A DNA stretch of 64,000 nucleotides. Origin: Burkholderiales bacterium. Its GTDB lineage: Bacteria; Pseudomonadota; Gammaproteobacteria; Burkholderiales; Burkholderiaceae_C. Below are positions 8,957 through 19,096 of this stretch, piece by piece (within the stretch, counting starts at the first letter, position 1; each line of letters opens with the position of its first letter). A model generated the notes under the pieces. The model made no database searches, had not been told where the DNA came from, and was given only the letters and a program-made list of their open reading frames with translations. The stretch spans positions 62,001-126,000 of the forward strand of contig JACPOK010000011.1 in assembly GCA_016191525.1 (NCBI GenBank), given 5' to 3'. A program made the position numbers and the translations under genes.

Positions 8957-9457
8957 TCAAATCGTCTTGACGGCCGCCAGGCGGCGCAACAGCTGCTGCA
9001 CGATGTCGGTCTGCATGTCACGGTACAGCAGGTTCTCTTCGGCCTCCTTGGACAGCACGGCCGCTTCGTTGAAGCTGATGTCGCGCTGCTGCAGGATCTC
9101 GGTGTCGGGAATCAGCTCCTTGCCGCCGGGGGTGCGCAGTTTGAAGCGCATGCGGATGCGCAGCTGGAACTCGCGCACCTGGCCGGAGGCGTTCAGGCCC
9201 ACCACCACTTTTTCGCGCTGTTCGGCGAGCACGTCCAGGATGACCTGGACCCGCTCCAGCTGGCGCGTATCGGCGATCAACTCCACCGCGCCGCCCGAGG
9301 TGATCGCGCGCTTGAGCTCATTGGCGAGCGAGGAGTTTGGCGACGCGCCAATAAAAATGGTGTTGAAGGCGAACGCGGGTGCGCGGCGCAGCTCGAAGCC
9401 GCAGGCGGCCAGGGCCAGCGGGGCTGCGGCGATAAACAGTGTGCGGCGGCGCATCAC
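8957..9457 (-). CDS. lptE: LPS-assembly lipoprotein LptE
   Basis: The 166-residue product is the outer-membrane lipoprotein that plugs the LptD barrel and delivers lipopolysaccharide to the cell surface. A lipoprotein signal peptide ends in LALAAC with the lipidated Cys19, followed by GFELRR, the usual LptE mature start. The gene begins at GTG 9457 or the ATG at 9454; GAGG lies just upstream and the difference is one residue. It is one base from the leuS stop, the classic leuS-lptE arrangement. Confidence 0.93.
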   Translation of the reverse strand: MMRRRTLFIAAAPLALAACGFELRRAPAFAFNTIFIGASPNSSLANELKRAITSGGAVELIADTRQLERVQVILDVLAEQREKVVVGLNASGQVREFQLRIRMRFKLRTPGGKELIPDTEILQQRDISFNEAAVLSKEAEENLLYRDMQTDIVQQLLRRLAAVKTI

Positions 9458-9458
9458 C

Positions 9459-12098
9459 TCAAACCACCAGGTTCACCAGGCGGCCCGGAACCACGATCAC
9501 CTTTTTGGGTGCGGCCCCGCCCGAATGCAGCGTGAATGCCTCGCTGGCCACGGCGAGCTTTTCGATCTCGTCCTTGCCGGCGCCGGCGGGCACGCGCACC
9601 GAACCGCGCAGCTTGCCGTTGACCTGCACCACCAGCTCGATCTCGTCCTGCTTCAGGGCCTGCTCGTCGACCATGGGCCAGGGCGCGTCCAGCAGTTCGC
9701 CCTGCGCTGCCGCATAGCCCAGCGCCTGCCACAGCTCATGCGTGATGTGCGGCGTGGCCGGGTACAGCACGCGCAGCAGGATGCCGAAGCCCTCGCGCAT
9801 CGCCTCCACCGCGCCCTGCGAGGACGTGGCCTTGAAGTCCTCCAGCGCGTTCAGCAGCTTCATCGCGCCCGAGACCACGGTGTTGTACTGCATGCGCTGG
9901 TAGTCGTAGTCCACCTGCTTGAGCACCGTGTGGATTTCCAGCCGCAGGGCCCCGCTTTCAGAGGAGTACTTGCCCGCAGCGCCCGCCGGCTGTGCGTTAG
10001 CCGCTACAGATTTAATAGCAGATAGCTTGTAGCCGAAGTTCCAGACCCGGCGCAGGAAGCGGTGGCTGCCTTCCAGCGCGGCGTCGTTCCACTCCAGCGT
10101 GGCCTCCGGCGGCGCAGTGAACATGGTGTACAGCCGCGCCGTGTCGGCGCCGTATTTCTCGATCAGCTCCTGCGGGTCCACGCCGTTGTTCTTGGACTTG
10201 GACATGGTGGTCCAGCCTTCGTACGTCACGGGCTGGCCGTCGGCCTTCGCCGTGGCGGAAACCACCTTGGCATGCTCGTCGCGCACGATGTCCAGGTCGT
10301 GCGCCCAGTAGAACTGCTTGCCGGTGGTGGTGCGAGAGAAGGCCTCGTTGAGCACCATGCCCTGCGTCAGCAGCTTGGTGAACGGTTCGTCCACCTTCAC
10401 CAGCCCCATGTCGCGCATCACCTTGGTCCAGAAGCGCGCGTACAGCAGGTGCAGGATGGCGTGCTCGATGCCGCCGATGTACTGGTCCATCGGCATCCAG
10501 TAGTTGGCGCCTTCGCCCACCATGGCCTGGCCGTTCTTCGGGTCGCAGTAGCGCATGTAGTACCAGGCCGAATCCACGAAGGTGTCCATGGTGTCGGTCT
10601 CGCGCCGGGCGGGCTTGCCGCACACCGGGCACTGGCAGGCCAGGAAATCCTCGCGCTTCGTTAAAGGGTTGCCCGAGCCGTCGGGCACGCAGTCCTGCGG
10701 CAGCACCACGGGCAGGTCCTTCTCGGGCACCGGCACGGCGCCATGCTCTTCGCAGTGGATGATGGGGATGGGCGTGCCCCAGTAGCGCTGGCGCGAAACG
10801 CCCCAGTCGCGCAGCCGCCAGGTGGTCTTCTTCTCGCCCAGGCCCTTTTGCTGCAGCGCATGCGCCACCGCGTTCACGGCCTCGGCATGGCTGAAGCCGC
10901 TGTAGATGTCGGAGTTGATGGTCACGCCGCGCTGCTTGTCGCCGTACCACTCGTTCCACTGCTTGTAGTCGTAGTGCTCGCCGTCCACGTGCACCACCTG
11001 CATGATGGGCAGGCGGTACTTCATGGCGAACTCGAAGTCGCGCTCGTCGTGGCCGGGCACGCCCATCACGGCGCCGTCGCCATAGCCCATGAGCACGTAG
11101 TTGCCGACCCATACCTCCACCGGCTCGCCGGTGAGCGGGTGTGTCACGGCCAGGCCCGTGGGCATGCCGGTCTTCTCGCGCAGGGCCAGCTCGGCCTCGG
11201 TGGTGCCGCCCTTCTTGCAGTCTTCGATGAAGGCGGCGAGCTGCGGCTTGGTGCGCGCGGCGTGGGTGGCCAGCGGATGCTCCGGCGCCACGGCGCAGAA
11301 GGTCACGCCCATGATGGTGTCGGCGCGGGTGGTGAAGACGTACATCTTCCCCTCGCCGATCAGCTTGCCGTCTTCGCCGGCGATGGTGTGCGGGAAAGCA
11401 AAGCGCACGCCTTCGCTCCGGCCGATCCAGTTCTCCTGCATCAGCTTGACGCGCTCGGGCCAGCCCGGCAGCTTGTTCTGCACGTGGTCCAGCAGCTCAG
11501 GGGCGTAGTCGGTGATCTTCAGGTAGTAGCCGGGAATCTCGCGCTTTTCCACCGGCGCGCCCGTGCGCCAGCCCTTGCCGTCGATCACCTGCTCGTTGGC
11601 CAGCACGGTCATGTCCACGGGGTCCCAGTTGACGACCTGGGTCTTGCGGTAGGCGATGCCCTTTTCCAGCATCTTCAGGAACAGCCACTGGTTCCACCTG
11701 TAGTAGCTGGGGTCACAGGTGGCGACCTCGCGCGACCAGTCAATGGCCAGGCCCATCGCCTGCATCTGCTGCTTCATGTAGGCGATGTTGTCGTAGGTCC
11801 ACTTGGCGGGCGGCACATTGTTCTTGAGCGCCGCGTTCTCGGCCGGCAGGCCGAACGCGTCCCAGCCCATGGGCATGAGGACGTTGTAGCCCTTCATGCG
11901 CAGGTGGCGCGTGAGCATGTCGTTGATGGTGTAGTTGCGCACATGGCCCATGTGCAGCTTGCCGCTGGGGTAGGGCAGCATGGAGCAGGCATAGAACTTC
12001 TTCTTGCCCGCATCCTCGGTGACACGGTAGGCGTCGCGCGCGGTCCAGTGGGTCTGGGCGGCCTTTTCGACCTGTAAATGGCTGTACTTGTCCTGCAT
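9459..12098 (-). CDS. leuS: leucyl-tRNA synthetase
   Basis: The 879-residue enzyme charges tRNA-Leu. The class I signature KLHMGH is at residues 47-52 and the MSKSK loop lies near residue 640; the editing domain with [12 protein letters not shown] lies between them. Length matches the bacterial family. Near residues 693-698 the codons contain a copy of the 17-bp GCTA...TAGC near-palindrome (10003-10019), giving a stretch [20 protein letters not shown] between the catalytic and anticodon-binding domains that looks like an insertion. lptE follows directly; an ExbB/ExbD pair lies 45 bp upstream. Confidence 0.98.
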   Translation of the reverse strand: MQDKYSHLQVEKAAQTHWTARDAYRVTEDAGKKKFYACSMLPYPSGKLHMGHVRNYTINDMLTRHLRMKGYNVLMPMGWDAFGLPAENAALKNNVPPAKWTYDNIAYMKQQMQAMGLAIDWSREVATCDPSYYRWNQWLFLKMLEKGIAYRKTQVVNWDPVDMTVLANEQVIDGKGWRTGAPVEKREIPGYYLKITDYAPELLDHVQNKLPGWPERVKLMQENWIGRSEGVRFAFPHTIAGEDGKLIGEGKMYVFTTRADTIMGVTFCAVAPEHPLATHAARTKPQLAAFIEDCKKGGTTEAELALREKTGMPTGLAVTHPLTGEPVEVWVGNYVLMGYGDGAVMGVPGHDERDFEFAMKYRLPIMQVVHVDGEHYDYKQWNEWYGDKQRGVTINSDIYSGFSHAEAVNAVAHALQQKGLGEKKTTWRLRDWGVSRQRYWGTPIPIIHCEEHGAVPVPEKDLPVVLPQDCVPDGSGNPLTKREDFLACQCPVCGKPARRETDTMDTFVDSAWYYMRYCDPKNGQAMVGEGANYWMPMDQYIGGIEHAILHLLYARFWTKVMRDMGLVKVDEPFTKLLTQGMVLNEAFSRTTTGKQFYWAHDLDIVRDEHAKVVSATAKADGQPVTYEGWTTMSKSKNNGVDPQELIEKYGADTARLYTMFTAPPEATLEWNDAALEGSHRFLRRVWNFGYKLSAIKSVAANAQPAGAAGKYSSESGALRLEIHTVLKQVDYDYQRMQYNTVVSGAMKLLNALEDFKATSSQGAVEAMREGFGILLRVLYPATPHITHELWQALGYAAAQGELLDAPWPMVDEQALKQDEIELVVQVNGKLRGSVRVPAGAGKDEIEKLAVASEAFTLHSGGAAPKKVIVVPGRLVNLVV
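10003..10019. repeat. 17-bp GCTA...TAGC near-palindrome inside leuS
   Basis: GCTACAGATTTAATAGC lies within the leuS coding sequence. It shares length and ends with copies at 5772-5788 (proA, degenerate), 37162-37178 (Nudix gene) and 51631-51647 (mnmA-ssb spacer, perfect 6-bp arms). I believe related elements are abundant in Comamonadaceae genomes. Confidence 0.5.
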
Positions 12099-12143
12099 AG
12101 CCCCAAATTGTAGGGGGCGGCCAGCTGCCTGGGCCGCGCGGGG

Positions 12144-12563
12144 CTAAGGCTTGCGCGGTTCGGCGACGAAGCCGATGCGGTTCAGGCCCGCTTTCTGGGC
12201 GGCTCCCATGACTTCCACGATGCGTCCGTAGGGCACGGTGGTGTCGGCGCGCAGCTGCACTTCGGTGTCGGCATTCTGGGTTGCGCTGCGGCCCAGGCTC
12301 TGCGCCAGCTCGGGCAGCGTGACGGGCTGGTCGTTCAGGAACAGCTGGCCCGCCTTGTCCAGCGCGACAGTGACGAAGCGCGGTGCGTCGTTGGGCTTGG
12401 CGGCCTCGGTTCCGGGCAGGTCCAGCCGGATCGAGCTGGCCAGCAGCGGCGCCGTGATGATGAAGATCACCACCAGCACCAGCATCACGTCGACCAGCGG
12501 CGTCATGTTGATGTCGCTCATGGGCGCGGGGCGCTGGGTGCGCTCCAGGCGGCCAAAGCTCAC
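12144..12563 (-). CDS. ExbD/TolR family proton-channel protein
   Basis: The 139-residue product has a short cytoplasmic N-terminus, one membrane helix (about residues 20-42) with the conserved Asp in LVDVMLVLVVIF, and a periplasmic domain ending RIGFVAEPRKP. ExbD/TolR works with ExbB/TolQ to use the proton gradient to drive TonB or TolA. The frame is open far upstream, but the gene starts at GTG 12561-12563, which overlaps the stop of the upstream partner (GTGA). With no tonB or tolA nearby, ExbD and TolR cannot be told apart with certainty. Confidence 0.9.
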   Translation of the reverse strand: MSFGRLERTQRPAPMSDINMTPLVDVMLVLVVIFIITAPLLASSIRLDLPGTEAAKPNDAPRFVTVALDKAGQLFLNDQPVTLPELAQSLGRSATQNADTEVQLRADTTVPYGRIVEVMGAAQKAGLNRIGFVAEPRKP

Positions 12564-13192
12564 TTGAGCATCTCCCGCAGGTCGCGCGCGAAGCCTTCCA
12601 GGTCGGCCTCGATGCGGCCGATCAGGCGGCCGAAGACGTTGTAGCCCAGCACGGCAGGAATGGCCACCGCCAGGCCGGCCGCCGTCATGATGAGCGCCTC
12701 GCCCACCGGCCCGGCCACCCGGTCGATGGTGATCTGGCCGGCGGTGGCGATGCTGGTCAGCGCGTGATAGATGCCCCACACCGTGCCCAGCAGGCCCACG
12801 AAGGGCGCGGTGGAGCCCACGGTGGCCAGCAGGACCTGGCCGAACTGCAGCTTGTCGAGCACCCGGTGCAGGGCGTCGCGCAGCACGCGGGTGAGCTGGT
12901 TGGCGCGGTCGCCGGCGGCGGCCAGCGAGCCCGCGCCCTCCAGCCGGGTGGCTGCGATCAGCGGCAGCACCAGGGATTCGCGGTCAAACGCACCCACCCG
13001 CTGCTGGCCTTCGTCCATGCTGGCGGACTGCCAGAAAGCGGCTGTGCTGCGGCTGACGTCACCGGCGGCGCGGCGCAGCAGCCAGGCCTTCCACAGGATG
13101 ATCACCCAGCTGGCGACCGACATCGCCAGCAACAGCACCGCCACGGCCCGCGCCACCGCGTCGCCCTGGTTGAAAAGCTGCAGCAGGCTCAT
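12560..13192 (-). CDS. MotA/TolQ/ExbB proton channel family protein
   Basis: A 210-residue three-helix membrane protein with the family block [20 protein letters not shown] (about 125-144) and [23 protein letters not shown] near 160-182. It forms the pentameric part of the ExbBD/TolQR motor. Its ATG overlaps the dapB stop (ATGA) and its stop overlaps the exbD start, so dapB-exbB-exbD are translationally linked. A second, larger ExbB is encoded at 35752-36621. Confidence 0.92.
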   Translation of the reverse strand: MSLLQLFNQGDAVARAVAVLLLAMSVASWVIILWKAWLLRRAAGDVSRSTAAFWQSASMDEGQQRVGAFDRESLVLPLIAATRLEGAGSLAAAGDRANQLTRVLRDALHRVLDKLQFGQVLLATVGSTAPFVGLLGTVWGIYHALTSIATAGQITIDRVAGPVGEALIMTAAGLAVAIPAVLGYNVFGRLIGRIEADLEGFARDLREMLK

Positions 13193-14043
13193 TTGAGGCC
13201 CAGCACGTCGAACATGTCGAACAGTCCTTTTTTCTTGTCCGCCAGGAAGCGCACCGCGCGCAGGCTGCCTTCGGCGTAGGTGGAGCGGCTGGCGGACTTG
13301 TGGGTGATCTCGATGCGCTCGCCGGCCCCGGCGAACAGCACCGTGTGGTCGCCCACGATGTCGCCGCCGCGGATGCTGGCAAAGCCGATGGTGGAGGGGT
13401 CGCGCTCGCCGGTGATGCCCTCGCGGGCATACACGGCGCAGTCCTTCAGCTCGCGGCCCTGCGCCCGGGCGATTACCTCGCCCATCTTGAGCGCGGTGCC
13501 CGAAGGCGCATCCACCTTGTGGCGGTGGTGCGCCTCGATGATCTCGATGTCATAGCCGGTGGCGAGCGCCTTGCCGGCCAGCTCCAGCAGCTTGAGGGTG
13601 ACGTTCACGCCCACGCTCATGTTGGGCGCCATCATGATGGCGATGTCGCGCGCCGCATCGGCGATCTCGGCCTTCTGCGCGTCGCTGAAGCCGGTGGTGC
13701 CGATCACGGCCTTCACGCCCAGTTCGCGGCAGACCTTCAGGTGCGCCAGCGTGCCTTCCGGGCGGGTGAAATCGATCAGCACCTGGGCGTTGGCCAGGCC
13801 CGCGCGCACGTCGGCCGACACGGCCACGCCGCTGGCATGGCCGAGGAAAGCGGCGGCGTCATTGCCGATGGCCGGGCTGGAGGCGACGTCGAGTGCACCG
13901 GCCAGCTGGCAGTCGCCCGAGGCACGGATGGCCTCGACCAGCATCTGGCCCATGCGGCCCGAAGCGCCGGCCACGGCGATTCTGTGCGGTCCTTCGCCCG
14001 CTACGGCGACGCGGTGCTGCGCTGTGGAAGAAGGGGCTGCCAT
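13189..14043 (-). CDS. dapB: 4-hydroxy-tetrahydrodipicolinate reductase
   Basis: DapB reduces the dipicolinate intermediate with NAD(P)H in lysine and diaminopimelate synthesis. The 284-residue protein has the nucleotide-binding GASGRMGQ at 26-33 and the catalytic [15 protein letters not shown] block in the middle. It carries about 15 more N-terminal residues than typical; a downstream GTG could be the true start, but no other in-frame ATG precedes the dinucleotide fold. It follows bamE by 15 bp. Confidence 0.96.
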   Translation of the reverse strand: MAAPSSTAQHRVAVAGEGPHRIAVAGASGRMGQMLVEAIRASGDCQLAGALDVASSPAIGNDAAAFLGHASGVAVSADVRAGLANAQVLIDFTRPEGTLAHLKVCRELGVKAVIGTTGFSDAQKAEIADAARDIAIMMAPNMSVGVNVTLKLLELAGKALATGYDIEIIEAHHRHKVDAPSGTALKMGEVIARAQGRELKDCAVYAREGITGERDPSTIGFASIRGGDIVGDHTVLFAGAGERIEITHKSASRSTYAEGSLRAVRFLADKKKGLFDMFDVLGLK

Positions 14044-14058
14044 CCGCTGCTCCGGCGG

Positions 14059-14604
14059 TCAGCGGGCGGGCGGTTCCAGCGGCGGGTAGTTCACCGCGGG
14101 CGGCGCCGCGGCGGCCGGCGTGGCGTCGGCCGCGGCCGGCGTGGCGGTGAATTTGCCCAGCTTTTCCTCGCTGGCTTCCAGCACGGGCACCTTGCCCGCC
14201 TTGCGCTTGTCCAGCGTGGCCACGAACTCCGCCTCGCTGGGCATTTCATCGCCCTCGAAGCGATCCATCACGTTGCCCTTGAAGTACACCGTGAGTTTGC
14301 GCGACTGGGGATCGACCCCCTGGCGCTTGAGCGTGAAGACGTAGTCCCAGCGTTCCGAATGGAACACGCTGGCCAGCAGTGGCGTGCCCAGGGTTTCCTT
14401 GACCTGCTGGCGGCTCATGCCGGGCTTGAGCGCCTCGACCTGCTCCTTGGACACGAAATTGCCCTGCACGACTTCCACCCTGTAGGGCGTGACGGCGGTG
14501 AGCAGGCGGCCGGGCGCGATGTCGAAGCTGCCACAGGCCGCGAGGGCCGCGCAGGCGCAGGCCAGGAGGGCGAAACGGGTGCGGCGCAGGGGGAATCGGG
14601 ACAT
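14059..14604 (-). CDS. bamE: outer membrane assembly lipoprotein BamE
   Basis: BamE is a small lipoprotein of the BAM complex that inserts beta-barrel proteins. A signal peptide ends LAAC with lipidated Cys24. The SmpA/OmlA fold follows with [21 protein letters not shown] and WDYVFTLKR. The 181-residue product has an extra C-terminal tail rich in Ala and Pro (about 150-181), common in beta-proteobacteria. It is transcribed divergently from fur, as is typical of the fur-bamE (omlA) arrangement. Confidence 0.94.
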   Translation of the reverse strand: MSRFPLRRTRFALLACACAALAACGSFDIAPGRLLTAVTPYRVEVVQGNFVSKEQVEALKPGMSRQQVKETLGTPLLASVFHSERWDYVFTLKRQGVDPQSRKLTVYFKGNVMDRFEGDEMPSEAEFVATLDKRKAGKVPVLEASEEKLGKFTATPAAADATPAAAAPPAVNYPPLEPPAR

Positions 14605-14687
14605 GGGGCAACCGGTGGCGATATGATCAAACCATTGTAGCGGCTGCCCTGCGGGCGCCAGCCCGGCAACCGCGCGACGGAAACACC
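14605..14687. promoter_or_regulatory. divergent bamE/fur promoter region
   Basis: The 83-bp spacer between the bamE and fur starts must hold both promoters. A TATGAT (14622-14627, plus strand) could be the fur -10 box, and TACAAT on the minus strand (14634-14639) the bamE -10 box. Neither has a convincing -35 partner, so assignment is tentative. No clear Fur box is visible. Confidence 0.35.
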
Positions 14688-15131
14688 ATGGCCAACATCG
14701 ACGAACTCAAGAACACCGGGCTGAAGGCCACGCTGCCGCGCCTGAAAATCCTTGACGTCTTCCAGAAGGGCGCGCAGCGCCACATGACGGCCGAAGACGT
14801 ATTCCGCGTGCTGCTGGAGGAGCGCTCGGACATCGGCCTGGCCACCGTGTACCGCGTGCTGACCCAGTTCGAGCAGGCCGGCATCCTCCTGCGCAGCCAC
14901 TTCGAGAGCGGCAAGGCGGTGTACGAGATCAACGAGGGCACCCACCACGACCATCTGGTGTGCCTGGACTGCGGCAAGGTGGAGGAGTTCTACGACGCCG
15001 AGATCGAGAAGCGCCAGCACGCCGTGGCCAAGGCCAAGGGCTTCAACATCGCCGACCACGCGCTCAGCCTGTACGCCCACTGCACCAAGAACCCCTGCCC
15101 GAACAAGCCGGAAGGGCACCGCGGGCATTAG
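14688..15131 (+). CDS. fur: ferric uptake regulator Fur
   Basis: A 147-residue iron-dependent repressor. The winged helix occupies residues 1-80, with [17 protein letters not shown] as recognition region. The metal-binding dimer domain has HHDH (86-89), Cys92 and Cys95, plus a C-terminal Cys pair in CTKNPC. Fur with bound ferrous iron represses iron uptake genes. It stands alone on the plus strand between bamE and hprK, which converges on it with a 1-bp gap. Confidence 0.97.
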   Translation: MANIDELKNTGLKATLPRLKILDVFQKGAQRHMTAEDVFRVLLEERSDIGLATVYRVLTQFEQAGILLRSHFESGKAVYEINEGTHHDHLVCLDCGKVEEFYDAEIEKRQHAVAKAKGFNIADHALSLYAHCTKNPCPNKPEGHRGH

Positions 15132-15132
15132 C

Positions 15133-16083
15133 CTACTTGTCCTGTTCCATCGCGCGGCGGTGGCGCTCGACGAATTCCTGGTAGGTATCGACGCCCCGCA
15201 GCTGCAGGATGGTGTTGCGCACCGCGGCTTCGACCAGCACGGCGATGTTGCGGCCCGCCACCACCTGGATCACGGCCTTGCGCACCGGCACGCCCAGCAC
15301 GTCCTGCACCAGCGGCTCATAGGGCAGGCGCTCGTACTCGCGCTCCAGCGTTTCCCGGCGGACCAGGTGCACGATCAGCTTGAGCCGCATCTTGCGGCGC
15401 ACCGCCGTCTCGCCAAAGATGGCGCGGATGTCCAGCAGGCCGATGCCGCGCACCTCCAGCAGGTTCTGCAGCAGCTCGGGGCAGCGGCCCTCGATGGTGG
15501 TCTGGTTGATGCGGTACAGGTCCACCGCATCGTCGGCCACCAGGCCGTTGCCGCGGGAAATCAGCTCCAGCCCCAGCTCGCTCTTGCCCAGGCCCGACTC
15601 GCCGGTGATCATCACGCCCACGCCCAGGATGTCCATGAATACGCCGTGCATCGAGGTTCGCTCGGCGAAGTGCTTGGACAGGAAGGCCCGCAGCACATCG
15701 ATCACGAAAGCCGACGCCTCGTGCGTGGCGAACATGGGGATCTGGGCCCGTTCGCACATCGACAGCAGTGCATCCGGCGCTGTTTGCCCGTCAGTGAGCA
15801 CCAGCACCGGCGGCTCCAGCGTGACGATGCGGGAGATCCGGCGGGCGCAATCGTCGGGCGTGGCGTTGGTCAGGTAGGCGACTTCGCGCTCGCCCAGGAT
15901 CTGCACCCGGTAGGGGTGGATGTAGTTGAGGTAGCCCACCAGGTCGGCGCCGGAACGGGCGGCCCGCACGGCCACTTCGTCGAAACGGCGCTCCGAGGCG
16001 CCCAGGCCGGCCACCCATTCCCACTTGAGCTGGGCGCGATGGTCTTCAAAAAGAACGTCGGCGCTGACGACGGTCGGCTTCAC
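15133..16083 (-). CDS. hprK: HPr kinase/phosphorylase
   Basis: The 316-residue bifunctional enzyme phosphorylates and dephosphorylates HPr on serine. It has the Walker A motif GESGLGKS (161-168), the preceding HGVFMDILG block (His146) and the signature [15 protein letters not shown] near 228-242. In beta-proteobacteria hprK is linked to the incomplete nitrogen PTS rather than to sugar import, and here it follows ptsN by 4 bp. Regulation of the PTS-Ntr branch or of carbon storage is the inferred role. Confidence 0.96.
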   Translation of the reverse strand: MKPTVVSADVLFEDHRAQLKWEWVAGLGASERRFDEVAVRAARSGADLVGYLNYIHPYRVQILGEREVAYLTNATPDDCARRISRIVTLEPPVLVLTDGQTAPDALLSMCERAQIPMFATHEASAFVIDVLRAFLSKHFAERTSMHGVFMDILGVGVMITGESGLGKSELGLELISRGNGLVADDAVDLYRINQTTIEGRCPELLQNLLEVRGIGLLDIRAIFGETAVRRKMRLKLIVHLVRRETLEREYERLPYEPLVQDVLGVPVRKAVIQVVAGRNIAVLVEAAVRNTILQLRGVDTYQEFVERHRRAMEQDK

Positions 16084-16087
16084 GCTT

Positions 16088-16555
16088 TCAGGCGGGTTGG
16101 GCCGACTGCCAGGTGGCGATCATGCGGTGAAGCTCTTCCGCGCTGGTGTTGGCCTTGATCTTCTCGCGCAGGGGCGCGTCGGAAAGAAGTTCGGCGATCT
16201 CCGACAGGATTTCCAGGTGCTTCTGGGTGGCCGCCTCGGGCACCAGCAGGAAGATCAGCAGGTTGACGGGCTGCTCATCCGGCGCGTCAAAGCCGATCGG
16301 GCTGGCCAGCTGGAACAGCGCTGCCATCGGTGCCTTCAGGCCCTTGATGCGGCCGTGGGGAATCGCCACCCCATGGCCCAGGCCGGTGGAGCCCAGGCGC
16401 TCGCGGGCAAACAGGCTATCGGTGATCAGGGCCCGCGAGAGGCCGTGCAGGTTCTCGAAAAGCAGCCCGGCCTCTTCAAAAGCGCGCTTTTTGCTGGTGA
16501 CGTCGACACTGACGAGCACTTGGGCGGCGGGCAGGATGGACGCGAGGCGGTTCAT
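16088..16555 (-). CDS. ptsN: nitrogen PTS EIIA protein (PtsN)
   Basis: A 155-residue EIIA-type phosphoacceptor. The phosphorylated His67 lies in GVAIPHGRI (63-71), the standard EIIA-Fru/Ntr motif. PtsN does not transport; it relays PEP-derived phosphate state to potassium, nitrogen and envelope functions. Its place between hpf and hprK matches the conserved beta-proteobacterial order. A terminator separates it from hpf. Confidence 0.95.
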   Translation of the reverse strand: MNRLASILPAAQVLVSVDVTSKKRAFEEAGLLFENLHGLSRALITDSLFARERLGSTGLGHGVAIPHGRIKGLKAPMAALFQLASPIGFDAPDEQPVNLLIFLLVPEAATQKHLEILSEIAELLSDAPLREKIKANTSAEELHRMIATWQSAQPA

Positions 16556-16639
16556 GGCGGAGCAGTTTTCAGATTATGCACTTGGACGAGTGCACTGCAA
16601 CAAACGGCTCCCGGGCGCTTCCCGCCTACAGCCGGGTCC

Positions 16640-16669
16640 AAATAAAAAAGCCGCCCGGTGGGGGCGGCC
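16640..16669 (-). terminator. rho-independent terminator of hpf
   Basis: On the minus strand a GC stem (GCCGCCC with GGGCGGC, five-base loop) is followed directly by TTTTTTATTT. It lies 20 bp below the hpf stop. Transcripts entering ptsN-hprK must read through it or start in the 85 bp before ptsN. Confidence 0.85.
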
Positions 16670-16688
16670 TTGTCGAGCTATTTGGTTC

Positions 16689-17018
16689 TCACATCAGGCG
16701 CTTGGAGGCCTCGTGATGGTGGTCCTGCAGGCGGGTCTTGTGGCGGCCCACCTGGCGGTCGAGCTTGTCGACCAGTTCATCCACGGCGGCATACAGGTCT
16801 TCATGGGCGCTTTCGGCGAACATGTCACTGCCCTTGACGTGGATGTTGCACTCGGCGCGTTGTCGTCGTTCCTTTTCCTTCTGCTTCTCCACGGTCAGTA
16901 TCACCTTGATATCGACGACCTGGTCGAAGTGCCTTGTTATCCGATCGAGCTTGGTGGTCACGTAATTGCGCAGTGCCTGGGTGACTTCGAGATGGTGACC
17001 GCTGATCGTCAAGTTCAT
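16689..17018 (-). CDS. hpf: ribosome hibernation promoting factor
   Basis: A 109-residue short-form HPF/YfiA family protein, starting [20 protein letters not shown] and ending with a basic tail. It binds the 30S decoding centre and promotes 100S dimers or idle 70S ribosomes in stationary phase. The family block [26 protein letters not shown] is visible in part near 60-85. An upstream AGGAG lies eight bases before the ATG. The usual upstream neighbour rpoN is absent from the window. Confidence 0.95.
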   Translation of the reverse strand: MNLTISGHHLEVTQALRNYVTTKLDRITRHFDQVVDIKVILTVEKQKEKERRQRAECNIHVKGSDMFAESAHEDLYAAVDELVDKLDRQVGRHKTRLQDHHHEASKRLM

Positions 17019-17100
17019 AAGTAGGCTCCTGTGGCTCTCGGTTGAAACAGCCGCCCGTCAGGTGCGGGCGACGGGGTGAACTCGGATTCCTTGAAGGTCA

Positions 17101-17135
17101 AACCACTATGCCCCCGGGCAGGATGAAAAGCAATT
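17101..17135 (-). promoter_or_regulatory. candidate sigma-70 promoter of hpf
   Basis: On the minus strand TTGCTT and CATAGT are separated by 17 bases, ending about 87 bp upstream of the hpf start. The match to consensus is only partial (3/6 and 4/6), so this is a suggestion. Confidence 0.3.
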
Positions 17136-17220
17136 GATTTCCCGGCGTGCGGCGCAGCAAAGTGAAACGCTTTGTCGGTAGCGCCGCGCAAGTTGTTGAT
17201 ACGGCTGGGCTTTCTGCCGC

Positions 17221-17254
17221 GCCAAGAAGAACGGCGGCCCTTCAGGCCGCCGTT
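17221..17254 (-). terminator. hairpin terminator below the small-protein operon
   Basis: A perfect 10-bp stem, AACGGCGGCC (17230-17239) with GGCCGCCGTT (17245-17254), closes a five-base loop. On the minus strand it is followed by CTTCTTGG, only mildly T-rich. It lies 38 bp below the 56-residue small gene. Confidence 0.6.
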
Positions 17255-17292
17255 CGCGACGCCTCCGGGCGACGTTTAACCGGGGTGTGAGT

Positions 17293-17463
17293 TCAGTGGA
17301 CGCGCCAGCCCGCCGGCCTGGCAAGCGCGCGGGCCCAGCCGGCTGCGCGCGGATGCGCCTGGGCGCCCGGGCGTTCGAGGTTGGCATGCTCACAGCCTTC
17401 GCGGTGGGGCCGGTCGCGCGGGCCGTCGGCAAAGCGGTTGGTGGTCTTGTTTTCGCGATTCAT
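17293..17463 (-). CDS. small basic protein of unknown function (56 aa)
   Basis: A short frame begins MNRENKTTNRFADGPRDRPH and is rich in Arg, Ala and His, without membrane segment. It is supported by a GGAG seven bases before the ATG, by its place 17 bp below another small gene with a strong ribosome binding site, and by a hairpin terminator just downstream. No family is recognised. Coding status is inferred from this context only. Confidence 0.5.
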   Translation of the reverse strand: MNRENKTTNRFADGPRDRPHREGCEHANLERPGAQAHPRAAGWARALARPAGWRVH

Positions 17464-17480
17464 GTTCGTGCTCCGTCGGG

Positions 17481-17675
17481 TCAGCTGCCGCTGTCGTTGC
17501 TGGCGCCCTTTTCGCCGTCCTGGCGGGCCGGCAGGGTGGAATAGCGGCTGGGAAAAGGCCATGCGTGGCCGCCGGTGCGGCTGCCCTTGAGTTCGAAACC
17601 GTAGCCTTTGCGCTCGGGCTGGGCCGGGCGATAGCCGGGCCGGCTGGCGTTGGGGTCGTTTGCGAGCTGGATCAT
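17481..17675 (-). CDS. small hydrophilic protein of unknown function (64 aa)
   Basis: The product begins MIQLANDPNASRPGYRPAQP and is polar, glycine-rich and aromatic, with no signal peptide. AAGGAG lies six bases before the ATG, one of the best ribosome binding sites in the window. It is the first gene of a probable two-gene unit ending at the terminator at 17221-17254, and is divergent from the patatin gene. I do not recognise a family; the composition suggests a stress-induced or disordered protein. Confidence 0.55.
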   Translation of the reverse strand: MIQLANDPNASRPGYRPAQPERKGYGFELKGSRTGGHAWPFPSRYSTLPARQDGEKGASNDSGS

Positions 17676-17885
17676 TGCTTTCTCCTTGCGGGATAAGCCA
17701 ATCTAGGCGGGCTGGCTCGGCCGGTATGTCGGACAGTTTGGCGCTGATTTGTAGGACGTGTCCGGCACAACAACTGCTGGCTTGATGGCGCTCCCCGCAA
17801 AGCGACGACGAAATCAGCGTCATCAGGATTGGGGGGCTGATGCGCTTTGCGGCCCGGGCCGCTTGCTCTACCATGGCCGGCACCG

Positions 17886-19091
17886 ATGAGCCTTGCAACC
17901 ATCATGTACGCGGGGCTGACCCGCCCCACCCGGCCCGTGAACGCGCTGGTCCTGATGGGAGGAGGCGCGCGCACCGCCTACCAGGTCGGCGTGCTGAAGG
18001 CGCTGGGCTCGATGCTCAGCCTGCAGCCGAACGCGGCCAGCGCCTTTCCCTTCCAGGTGCTGGTGGGCACTTCGGCCGGCGCGCTGAACGTGGCGTACCT
18101 GGCGGGCACCGCCACCGCCGGCCTGCAGGCCTTCGAACAGCTGTCGCAGTTCTGGGGCCGCCTGCATTGCGATGCGGTTTTCCGCCTGAACGTCTCGCCC
18201 TGGGTGCGCTTCAGCCGGCTGGTGGCCGCCCTCAGCCTCTGGCGCAACACCCGCATCCACGGCGCCATCCTGGACAACATGCCGCTGGTGGACACGCTGC
18301 ATCACGCGGTGTCGCTGCAGGGCATCGAAGACGCGCTGCAAAGCAAGGCAATCGACGCGGTGGCCGTGACCGCGTCCAGCTACACCAGCGGGGTGCACTG
18401 GACTTTTTGCCACACTGCCCGCGACCGACAGCAGGAATCCTGGAACCGGCCGGGCCGGCGCTCGGAGTTCCAGCCGCTCACCATAGAACACCTGATGGCC
18501 TCCAGCGCCATCCCCTTCCTGTTCCCTTCCACGCCCCTGTGGGTGGACGGCCGGCGCGAATTCTTCGGTGACGGCTCCATGCGGCAGGTCTCGCCGCTGT
18601 CGCCGGCCATGCACCTGGGCGCGCACCGGATCCTGGTGGTGGGCGTGGGCCAGCCGGAGCGATCGGGTTTCATCGGCGGCGGCAATGGCGCCACCCAGCC
18701 CACGATGGGCGGCATCGCCGGCCACGCCATGGCCAGTGTGTTCCACGACACGCTGCAGGCCGACGTGGAGCAGGCCCAGCGCGTGACCCGCACGCTGCAG
18801 CAGCTGCCGCGCGAGGTGGCCGCCGTCATGCCCTACCGCAGCGTGGAGGTGCTCTCCATCCAGCCCTCGCAGTCGCTGGACGCGCTGGCCCAGGCCCACG
18901 CGCATGAATTGCCCGGGTCGGTGCGGCGCGCGCTCGGCGGGCTGGGCGCGCTCAAGGGCGGCGGCGGCGCGCTGGCCAGCTACCTGCTGTTCGAGCCAGG
19001 CTTCATCCAGGCCCTGGTCTCGCTGGGCGAGCAGGATGCCTATGCGCGCAAGGAAGAACTGCTGGCGTTCCTTCACGGCGGCACGGCATAA
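17886..19091 (+). CDS. patatin-like phospholipase
   Basis: The 401-residue protein has all parts of the patatin Ser-Asp dyad: oxyanion loop GGGAR (25-29), nucleophile elbow GTSAG with Ser63, and Asp229 in FFGDGSMR. Patatins hydrolyse lipid acyl esters. No signal peptide or autotransporter domain is seen, so it is probably cytoplasmic or membrane-associated, unlike the PlpD type. The chosen ATG 17886 starts MSLATIMYAG; an upstream ATG at 17847 is possible. It is transcribed toward corA. Confidence 0.9.
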   Translation: MSLATIMYAGLTRPTRPVNALVLMGGGARTAYQVGVLKALGSMLSLQPNAASAFPFQVLVGTSAGALNVAYLAGTATAGLQAFEQLSQFWGRLHCDAVFRLNVSPWVRFSRLVAALSLWRNTRIHGAILDNMPLVDTLHHAVSLQGIEDALQSKAIDAVAVTASSYTSGVHWTFCHTARDRQQESWNRPGRRSEFQPLTIEHLMASSAIPFLFPSTPLWVDGRREFFGDGSMRQVSPLSPAMHLGAHRILVVGVGQPERSGFIGGGNGATQPTMGGIAGHAMASVFHDTLQADVEQAQRVTRTLQQLPREVAAVMPYRSVEVLSIQPSQSLDALAQAHAHELPGSVRRALGGLGALKGGGGALASYLLFEPGFIQALVSLGEQDAYARKEELLAFLHGGTA

Positions 19092-19096
19092 TCGCG

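Noticed and set aside
17106..17432. 108-codon minus-strand frame below the small-protein operon
   Set aside because: It spans the terminator hairpin, has Arg/Pro-rich random-like composition and no ribosome site.
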